DNA of 64,000 nt from Chamaelirium japonicum (lineage: Eukaryota > Streptophyta > Magnoliopsida > Liliales > Melanthiaceae): positions 496,001-560,000 of the forward strand of contig CANTAL010000193.1 of the NCBI GenBank assembly GCA_947650365.1. Reading direction: 5' to 3'. The notes under the pieces are model-generated. The model ran no database searches. It saw only the letters and a list, made by a program, of their open reading frames with translations, and had not been told where the DNA came from. The translations under genes and the position numbers were made by a program. Shown one piece after another: positions 54,907 through 64,000 of this stretch. Position 1 is the first letter of the stretch. Each line of letters opens with the position of its first letter.

Positions 54907-55425
54907 TGAATTAGAATGGATCGTACGAATGAATTAGAATGGATCGTACGAATGAATTAGAATGGATCTTACGAATGGAACAGAATGGATACATTCGTGC
55001 GAATGAATTAGAATGGATCGGACAAATGAATTAGAATGGATCGTATGAATGAATTAGAATGGATCAAATGAATGAATTAGAATGGTTACATTCATGCGAA
55101 TGAATTAAATGGATCGTACGAATGTATTAGAATGGATCGTACGAATGGATTAGAATGGACACATTCGAGCGAATGAATTAGAATGGATCGTACGAATGAA
55201 ATTAGAATGGATCGTACGAATAAATTAGAATAGATCGTACGAATGAATTAGAATGGATCGTACGAATGAATTAGAATCGATCGTGTGAAAGAATTAGAAT
55301 GGATCATACGAATGAATTAGAATGGATCGTGCGAATGAATTAGAATGGATCGTACGAATGAATAAGAATGGATCGTGCTAATGAATTAGAATTGATCGAA
55401 CGAATGAATTAGCATGGATCGTGCA
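54907..55425 (+). repeat. Block 67, F units
   Basis: Homologous to block 49, including GGAACAGAATGG and GAATTAAATGG. Confidence 0.9.
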
Positions 55426-55725
55426 TTTGTACGATCCATTCTAATTCATTCGTACGATCCATTCTAATTCATTCACACGAATGTATCCATTCTAGTTCAT
55501 TCGTATGATCCATTCTAATTCATCCGTACGATCCATTCTAATTCATTCATACGATCTATTCTAATTCATTCATACAATCCATTCTAATTCTTTCACACGA
55601 TCCATTCTAATTCATTCGTATGATCCATTCTAATTCATTCGCACAATCCATTCTATTTTATTCGTACGATCCATTCTTACTCATTCGTATGATCCATTCT
55701 AATTCATTCGCACGAATGTATCCAT
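55426..55725 (-). repeat. Block 68, R units
   Basis: Homologous to block 50 minus one 23-bp unit. Confidence 0.9.
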
Positions 55726-55784
55726 AATGGATGATACGAATGAGTAAGAATGGATCGCACGAATGAAATAGAATGGATTGTGCG
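55640..55784. repeat. 59-bp fold-back, 27-nt loop
   Basis: Arms 55640-55698 and 55726-55784, with the same few mismatches as at 41247-41391. Confidence 0.86.
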
Positions 55785-56521
55785 AATGAATTAGAATGGA
55801 CCGTACGAATGAATTAGAATGGATACATTTGTGCGAATGAATTAGAATGGATCGGACGAATGAATTAGAATGGATCGTACGAATGAATTAGAATGGATCG
55901 TACGAATAAATTAGAATGGATACATTCGTCCGAATGAATTAGAATGGATCATACGAATGAGTAAGAATGGACCGTACGAATAAAATAGAATATATTGTAC
56001 GAATTAATTAGAATGGATCGTGCGAATGAATTAGAATGGATCGTACGAATGAATTAGAATGGATCGTACGAATGAATTAGAATGGATCGTGCAAATGAAT
56101 TAGATTGGATCATATTAATGAATTAGAATGGATCGTACGAATGAATTAGAATGGATACATTCGTGCGAATGTATTAGAATGGATTGTGCGAATCCATTAG
56201 ACTGGATCGTGCGAATGAATAAGAATGGATCATACGAATGAATTAGAATTGATCGTACAAATTAATTAGAATGGATACATTCGTGCGAATGAATTAGAAT
56301 GGATTGTATGAAAGAATTAGAATGGATCGTACGAATGAATTAGAATGGATCATACGAATTAATTAGTATGGATCATACGAATGAATTAGAATGGATCGTA
56401 CGAATGAATTTGAATGGATCATACGAATGAACTAGAATGGATCGTACGAATGAACTAGAATGGATACATTCGTGCGAATGAATTAGAATGGATCATATGA
56501 ATGAATTAGAATGGATCGTAC
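55726..56521 (+). repeat. Block 69, F units
   Basis: Homologous to blocks 7 and 51; ends GATCGTACGATTC. Confidence 0.9.
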
Positions 56522-57918
56522 GATTCATTCTAATTCATTTGTACGATCCATTCTAATACATTCGTACGATTCATGCTAATTCATTCGCACGATCCATTCA
56601 AATTCATTCGTACGATCCATTCTTATTCATTCATACGATCAATTCTAATTTATTCGCACAATCCATTCTAATTTATTCGTACAATCCATTCTAATTCATT
56701 CGTATGATCCATTCTAACTCATTTGGTGGATCCATTCTAATTCATTCGTACGATCCATTCTAATTCATTCCCACGATCCATTCTAATTTATTCGTACGAT
56801 CCATTCTAATTCATTCGTACGATCTATTCTAATTCATTCGCACGATGTAACCATTCTAATTCATTCATACGATTCATTCTGATTCATTCATATGAGCTAT
56901 TCTAATTCATTCGTACGATCCATTCTAATTCATTCGTACGATTCATTGTAATTCATTCATACAATCCATTTAGATTCATTTGCACAAATGTATCCATTCA
57001 AATTCATTCGTACGATCCAGTCTAATACATTCGTACGATCCATTCTAATTCATTCGCACGAATATATCCATTCTAATTCTTTCATACGATGCATTCTAAT
57101 TCATTCGTACGATCCATTCTAATTCATTTGTACGATCCATTCTAATTCATTCGCACGAATGTATCCATTCTAATTCATTCGTACAATCCATTCTATTTCA
57201 TTCGTACGATCCATTCTTACTCATTCGTATGATACATTCTAATTCATTCGTATGATCCATTCTAATTCATTCGTACGATCCATTCTAATTCATTCGTATG
57301 ATCCATTCTAATTCATTCGCACGATCCATTCTAACTCATTCATACGATCCATTCTAATTCATTCATACGATCTATTCTAATTCATTCCAACAATCCATTC
57401 TAATTCATTCGCCCGATCCATTCTAATTCATTCATACGATCCATTCTATTCGAATGGATCATGTGATCCATTCTATTCGAATGGATCATGTGATCCATTC
57501 AATTCGAATGGATCATGCGATCCATTCGAATTCATTCGCACGATCCATTCTAATTCATTCATACGATCGATTCTAATTCATTCATACAATGGATTCTAAT
57601 TCTTTCACACGATCTATTCTAATTCATTCGTACGATCCATTCTAATTCATTCGTACAATCCATTCTATTTCATTTGTACGATCCATTCTTACTCATTCGT
57701 ATGATCCATTCTAATTCATTCGTACGATCCATTCTAATTCATTTGTACGATCCATTCTAATTCATTCGTACAATCCATTCTATTTCATTCGTACGATCCA
57801 TTCTTACTCATTCGTATGATCCATTCTAATTCATTCGCACGAATGTATCCATTCTAATTCATTCATACAATCCATTCTAATTCATTCCGTACGATCCATT
57901 CTAATTCATTCGTACGAT
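56522..57918 (-). repeat. Block 70, R units, left arm
   Basis: Homologous to block 52 but 27 bp longer, fully explained by one more micro-inversion in the hairpin cluster. Confidence 0.9.
57446..57531. repeat. Hairpin triplicated: three 27-bp micro-inversions
   Basis: Three successive CGAATGGATC / GATCCATTC dyads with spacers ATGT, ATGT and ATGC. The last is the perfect hairpin at 57502-57531. The step is 27 bp. Confidence 0.92.
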
Positions 57919-58344
57919 CGTACGAATGAATTAGAATGGATCGTACGAATGAATTAGAATAGATTGTGTGAATGAATTAGAATGGATCGTACGAATGAAT
58001 TAGAATGGATTGTACGAATGAATTAGAATGGATCATACGAATGAGTAAGAATGGATCATACGAATGAATTAGAATGGATCGTACGAATGAATTAGAATGG
58101 ATCGTACGAATAAATTAGAATGGATACATTCGTCCGAATGAATTAAAATGGATCATACAAATGAGTAAGAATGGATCGTACAAATGAAATAGAATAGATT
58201 GTACGAATGAATTAGAATGGATCCTACGAATGAATTAGAATGGATCGTGTGAAAGAATTAGAATGGATTGTATGAATGAATTAGAATGGATCGTATGAAT
58301 GAATTAGAATGGATCGTGCGAATGAATTCGAATGGATCGTACAA
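57919..58344 (+). repeat. Block 71, F half of core module copy 7
   Basis: Long form, like block 53. Confidence 0.88.
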
Positions 58345-59456
58345 ATTCATTCTAATTCATTCGTACGATCCATTCTAATTCATTCGTACGATCTATTCTA
58401 ATTCATTCGCTCGAATGTATCCATTTTAATCCATTCGTACGATCCATTCTAATTCATTCGTATGAATGTAACCATTATAATTCATTCATTTGATCCATTC
58501 CAATTCATTCGTACAATCCATTCTAATTCATTCGTCCGATCCATTCTAATTCATTCGCACGAATGTATCCATTCTAATTCATTAGTACGATCCATTCTAA
58601 TTCATTCGCACGATCCATTCTAATTCATTCATTGGATCCATTCTAATTCATTCATACGATCTATTCTAATTCTTTCGCACGAATATATCCATTCTAATTC
58701 ATTCGCACGAATATATCCATTCTAATTCTAATTCATTCGTACGATCCATTCTAATTCATTTGTATGATCCATTCTAATTAATTCGTATGATCCAATCTAA
58801 TTCATTCGTACGATCCATTCTAATTCATTCATACAATCCATTCTAATTCATTCGCACGATCCATTCTAATTCACTCATACGATCCATTCTAATACATTCA
58901 TACGATCCATTTTAATTCATTTGCACAATATATCCATTCTAATTCATTCGTACGATCCATTCTAATTCCTTCGTACGATCCATTCTAATTCATTCGTACG
59001 ATCCATTCTAATTCATTCATACGATCCATTCTAATTCATTCGTACGATCCATTCTAATTCATTCGCACAAATGTATCCATTCTAATTCATTCGTACGATC
59101 CATTCTAATTCATTCGTACGATCCATTCTAATTCATTCGTACGATCCATTCTAATTCATTCAGACGATCCATTCTAATTCATTCGTACGATCCATTCTAA
59201 TTCATTCACGAATGTATCCATTCTAATTCATTCGTACGATCCATTCTAATTCATTCGTACGATCCATTCTAATTCATTCATACGATCTATTCTAATTCAT
59301 TCATACAATCCATTCTAATTCTTTCACACGATCCATTCTAATTCATTCGTACGATCGATTCTAATTCATTCGCACAATCCATTCTATTTCATTCATACGA
59401 TCCATTCTTACTCATTCGTATGATCCATTCTAATTCATTCGCACGAATGTATCCAT
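58345..59456 (-). repeat. Block 72, R half of core module copy 7
   Basis: CTAATTCTAATTC near 58,721; lacks the partial duplication seen in block 54. It exits by the 59-bp fold-back. Confidence 0.88.
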
Positions 59457-59515
59457 AATGGATCATACGAATGAGTAAGAATGGATCGTACGAATGAAAT
59501 AGAATGGATTGTGCG
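59371..59515. repeat. 59-bp fold-back, 27-nt loop
   Basis: Arms 59371-59429 and 59457-59515, with one mismatch (CATACG against CGTACG). Confidence 0.88.
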
Positions 59516-59626
59516 AATGAATTAGAATGGACCGTACGAATGCATTAGACGTACGATTGAATTAGAATGGATACATTCGTGCGAATAAATAAGAATGGAT
59601 CATACGAATGACTAAGAATGGATCGT
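59457..59626 (+). repeat. Block 73, F units
   Basis: Homologous to blocks 11 and 55; ends GATCGT before CATTCTAATTC. Confidence 0.88.
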
Positions 59627-61462
59627 CATTCTAATTCATTCGTATGATCCATTCTAATTCATTTGTATCCATTCTATTTCATTCGCACGATCCATTCTAA
59701 TTCATTCGCACAATCTATTCTAATTCATTCGTACGATCCATTCTAATTCATTCGTACGATCCATTCTAATTCATTTATAAAATCCATTCTAATTTATTCG
59801 CATGAATGTATCCATTCTAATTCATTCGTACGATCCATTCTAATTCATTCGCACAATCTATTCTAATTCATTCATACGATCCATTCTAATTCATTCGCAC
59901 GAATGTATCCATTCTAATTCATTCGTACGATCCATTCTAATTTATTCGTACGATCCATTCTAATTCATTCATACGATCTATTCTAATTCATTCATACAAT
60001 CCATTTTAATTCTTTCACACGATCCATTCTAATTCATTCGTACGATCCATTCTAATTCATTCGCACAATCCATTCTTTTTCATTCGTACGATCCATTCTT
60101 ACTCATTGGTACTATCCATTCTAATTCATTCGCACGAATGTATCCATTCTAATTCATTCGTACGAATCCATTCTAATTCATTCGTACAATCCATTCTATC
60201 TCATTTGTACGATCCATTCTTACACATTCGTATGATCCATTCTAATTCATTCGCACGAATGTATCCATTCTAAATCATTCGTACGATCCATTCTAATTTA
60301 TTCGTACGATCCATTCTAAATCATTCGTACAATCCATTCTATTTCATTCGTACGATCAATTCTAATTCATTAGCACGATCCATTCTAATTCATTCGTACG
60401 ATCCATTCAATTTCATTCGCACGATCCATTCTAATTCATTCGTACAATCCATTCTATTTCATTCGTACGATCCATTCTTACTCATTCGTATGATACATTC
60501 TAATTCATTTACACGAATGTATCCATTCTAATCCTTTCGTACGATCCATTCTAATCCATTCGTACGATCCATTCTAATTCATTCGCATGAATGTAACCAT
60601 TCTAATTCATTCATTTGATCCATTCTAATTCATTCGTATGATCCATTCTAATTTATTTGTCCGATCCATTCTAATTCATTCGCACGAATGTATCCATTCT
60701 AAACCATTCATACGATCCATTCTAATTTATTCGTACGATCCATTCTAATTCATTCGTAAGATCCATTCTAATTCGTTCGTACGATCCATTCTAATTCGTT
60801 CGTACGATCCATTCTAATTCATTCGTATGATCCATTCTAATTCATTCCTACGATCTATTCTAATTCATTCGCTCGAATATATCCATTCTAATTCATTCGT
60901 TCGATCCATTCTAATTCATTCGCATGATCCATTCTAATTCATTCGTATGATCCATTCTAATCCATTCGTACGATCCATTCTAATTCATTCGTACGATCCA
61001 TTCTAATTCATTCGTACGATCCATTCTAATTCATTCGCACGAATGTATCCATTCTAGTTCATTCGTACGATCCATTCTAATTCATTCGTACGATCCATTC
61101 TAATTCATTCGCACGATCCATTCTAATTCATTCGTACGATCCATTCTAATTCATCCGTACGATCCATTCTAATTCATTCATACGATCCATTCTAATTCAT
61201 TCGTACGATCCATTCTAATACATTCATACGATCCATTCTAATTCATTTGCATGAATATATCCATTCTAATTCATTCGTACGATCCATTCTAATTCCTTCG
61301 TACGATCAATTCTAATTCATTCGTACGATCTATTCTAATTCATACGTACGATCCATTCTAATTCATTCGTACGATCCATTCTAATTCCTTCGTACGATCC
61401 ATTCTAATTCATTCGTACGATCCATTCTAATTCATTCGTACAATCTATTCTAATTCATTCGT
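59627..61462 (-). repeat. Block 74, R units
   Basis: Homologous to block 12 with about 650 bp fewer units. It includes the CATTAGCACG and CATTCGTTCG markers. Confidence 0.88.
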
Positions 61463-63396
61463 ACGAATGGATACATTCGTGTGAATGAATTAGAATGGAT
61501 CGTACGAATGAGTAAGAATGGATCGTACGAATGAAATAGAATGGATTGCACGAATGAATTAGAATGGATCGTACGAATGAATTAGAATGGATCGTATGAA
61601 AGAATTAGAATGGATTGTATGAATGAATTAGAATGGATCGTACGAAGGAATTAGAATGGATCGTACGAATGAATTAGAAAGGATCGTACGAATGAATTAG
61701 AATGGATCATACGAATGAATTAGAATGGATCGTACGAATGAATTAGAATGGATCGTGTGAAAGAATTAGAATGGATCGTACGAATGAATTAGAATTGATC
61801 GTGCGAATGAATTAGAATGGATCGTACGAATGAATTAGAATTGATCGTACGAATGAACTAGAATGGATACATTCGTGCGAATGAATTAGAATGGATCGTA
61901 CGAATGAATTAGAATGGATCGTACGAATGAATTAGAATGGATCTTATGAATGAATTAGAATGGATCGTACGAATGAATTAGAATGGATCGTACGAATGAA
62001 TTAGAATGGATACATTCGTCTGAATGAATTAGAATGGATCGGACGAATGAATTAGAATGGATCGTACGAATGAATTAGAAGGGTTCAAATGAATGAATTA
62101 GAATGGTTACATTCATGCGAATGAATTAGAATGGATCGTACGAATGGATTAGAATGGATCGTACGAATGGATTAGAATGGATACATTCGAGCGAATGAAT
62201 TCGAATGGATCGTACGAATGAATTAGAATGGATCATACGAATGGATTAGAATGGATCCTACGAATGGATTAGAATTGATACCTTTGTGCATATGAATTAG
62301 AATGGATCATACGAATGAATTAGAATGGATCATATTAATGAATTAGAATGGATCGTACGAATGAATTAGAATGGATACATTCGTGCGAATGAATTAGAAT
62401 GGATCGTGCGAATCAATTAGACTGGATCGTGCGAATGAATAAGAATAGATCATACGAATGAATTAGAATGGATCGTACGAATTAATTAGAATGGATACAT
62501 TCGTGGGAATGAATTAGAATGGATTGTATGAATGAATTAGAATGGATCGTACGAATGAATTAGAATGGATCATACAAATTAATTAGAATGGATCATACGA
62601 ATGAATTAGAATGGATCGTACGAATGAATTAGAATGGATCGTACGAATGAATTAGAATGTATACATTCATGCGAATGAATTAGATTGGATTGTGCGAATG
62701 AATAAGAACAGATCATGCGAATGAATTAGAATGGATCGTACGAATGAATTAGAATGGATCGTGCGAATGAATTAGAATGGATCGTACGAATGAATTAGAA
62801 TGGATACATTTGTGCGAATGAATTAGAATGGATCGTACGAATGAATTAGAATGGATCGTATGAATGAATTAGAATGGATCGTACGAATGGATCGTAGGAA
62901 TGAATTAGAATGGATCGTGCGAATGAATTAGAATGGATCGTACGAATGAATTAGAATGGATCGTAAGAATAAACTAGAATGGATACATTCGTGCGAATGA
63001 ATTAGAATGGATCGTACGAATGAATTAGAATGGATCGTACGAATGAATTAGAATGGATACATTCGTGCGAATGAATTAGAATGGATCGGACGAATGAATT
63101 AGAATGGATCGTACGAATGAATTAGAATGGATCGTACGAATGAATTAGAATGGATCGTATGAATAAATTAGAATGGATACATTCGTCCGAATGAGTTAGA
63201 ATGGATCATACGAATGAGTAAGAATGGATCGTATGAATGAAATAGAATAGATTGTACGAATGAATTAGAATGGATCCTACGAATGAATTAGAATGGATCG
63301 TGTGAAAGAATTAGAATGGATTGTATGAATGAATTAGAATGGATCGTATCAATGAATTAGAATGGATCGTGCGAATGAATTCGAATGGATCATACG
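61463..63396 (+). repeat. Block 75, F units
   Basis: It starts like block 13 and runs on through block 15-type units (GGTTACATTCATGC, ACCTTTGTGCATATG). It has a broken unit at 62,885 (GAATGGATCGTAGG). It ends AATTCGAATGGATCATACG. Confidence 0.88.
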
Positions 63397-64000
63397 AATT
63401 CATTCTAATTCATTCATACAATCCATTCTAATATTTCACACGATCTATTCTAATTCATTCGTAGGATCCATTCTAATTCATTCGTACAATCTATTCTATT
63501 TCATTCGTACGATCCATTCTTACTCATTCGTATGATCCATTTTAATTCATTCGTACAATCTATTCTATTTCATTCGTACGATCCATTCTTACTCATTCGT
63601 ATGATCCATTCTAATTCATTCGGACGAATGTATCCATTCTAATTTATTCGTACGATCCATTCTAATTCATTCGTACGATCCATTCTAATTCATTCCTACG
63701 ATCCATTCTAATTCATTCGTCCAATCCATTCTAATTCATTCGCACGAATGTATCCATTCTAATTCATTCGTACGATCCATTCTAATTCATTCGTACGATC
63801 CATTCTAATTCATTCGTAAGATCCAGTCCAATTCATTCGTACGATCCATTCTAATTCATTCGTACGATCCATTCTAATTCCTTCGTACGATCCATTCTAA
63901 TTCATTCGTACGATCCATTCTAATTCATTCATACAATCCATTCTAATTCTTTCACACGATCCATTCTAATTCATTCGTACGATCCATTCTAATTCATTCG
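63397..64000 (-). repeat. Block 76, R units, runs off the window
   Basis: It resembles the starts of blocks 20 and 24 (AGGATCC, GGACGAATGTATCC). A local duplication of the ACAATCTATTCTATTTC to TTACTC stretch lies near 63,485-63,600. Confidence 0.88.

Larger units (their letters stand above)
45690..61462. repeat. Higher-order repeat copy (Q+P), next in series
   Basis: Same junction order as the copy at 31.4-45.6 kb, then extends further into P (block 74) before changing. An older, partly rearranged copy lies at about 17-27.1 kb, at offsets of about 13.7-14.5 kb from the middle copy. Confidence 0.85.
1..64000. repeat. 23/28-bp satellite array filling the window
   Basis: The entire window is a tandem array of one unit, GAATGAATTAG + AATGGATCGTAC (23 bp), or its reverse complement. 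A 28-bp form carries GGATACATTCGTGC in place of GGATCGTAC, a net gain of 5 bp. Recurrent variants include GAGTAAGAAT, GAAATAGAAT, GGATTGTAC, GGATCATAC, GGATCGTGTGAAAG and 24-bp units with an extra G or T (CGTACGGAATG, GGATTCGTAC). No stretch longer than about 30 bp falls outside the pattern. There is no gene, tRNA, rRNA or recognisable transposon. The setting is probably eukaryotic heterochromatin; the species is unknown. A role such as centromere function cannot be read from the sequence. Confidence 0.97.

Noticed and set aside
1-64000. CRISPR array
   Set aside because: Repeats of 23/28 bp abut directly with no unique spacers, and the orientation flips repeatedly.
1-64000. Human-type satellite II/III (GGAAT/CATTC)
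   Set aside because: Composition is similar, but the strict 23-bp unit with an ATCGTACG segment is not the pentamer family; any link would be convergence.
1-64000. Telomeric repeat or centromere-protein box
   Set aside because: No TTAGGG/TTTAGGG-like tract and no CENP-B-box-like motif with its CGGG end in the consensus. CGGGCG occurs only as a sporadic unit variant.
1-64000. Assembly artefact as the cause of the inversions
   Set aside because: Possible for single sites, but the same switches recur with private variants at several positions and copies differ by small, coherent changes. Reads would be needed to exclude it fully.

Overview
The whole 64 kb is tandem satellite DNA. I see no protein-coding gene, RNA gene, transposon body or unique sequence; every stretch I inspected is a recognisable copy of one short unit. 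The unit is 23 bp (GAATGAATTAG followed by AATGGATCGTAC). Every few copies there is a 28-bp form in which GGATCGTAC is replaced by GGATACATTCGTGC. Dividing the length by about 24 bp gives roughly 2,700 units. The consensus is about 35% GC. This points to eukaryotic constitutive heterochromatin (pericentromeric, subtelomeric or sex-chromosome) resolved by long-read assembly. I cannot name the species. The GAAT/CATT-rich composition resembles the (GGAAT)n-type satellites in style, but the 23-bp unit with its CGTACG core is not one I recognise.

The main organising feature is orientation. The array is split into 76 blocks that alternate between forward (F, purine-rich strand on +) and reverse (R) units. 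The blocks run from 39 bp to about 2.5 kb, and the 75 junctions fall into a small number of recurring types. The same junctions reappear in the same order, so most inversions are old events copied by later large-scale duplication. Block boundaries are good to about 10 bp, because the junctions are often palindromic.

Above the unit there is a mosaic higher-order structure. Two long assemblies, called here P (about 0.8-13, 25.2-27.2, 39.7-45.6 and 54.1 kb onward) and Q (about 13.5-25.2, 31.4-39.7 and 45.7-54.1 kb, plus a partial copy at 27.2-31.4 kb), repeat with an offset of about 14.2-14.4 kb over most of 17-64 kb. A nested duplication of about 4.4 kb lies at 27.2-35 kb. Inside these, a two-block core (F of about 0.3-0.4 kb, then R of about 1.0-1.15 kb) occurs seven times. 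It is always preceded by an R arm carrying a 30-bp hairpin. It is followed either by an inverted copy of that arm (four times) or by a 59-bp fold-back (three times).

No genes act together here. The functional reading is structural: dense inverted symmetry at scales from 14 bp to about 2.7 kb, CpG-transition-like variation at CGTACG, and local expansions that differ between higher-order copies. All positions and comparisons were read by eye from the sequence; no alignment was run.
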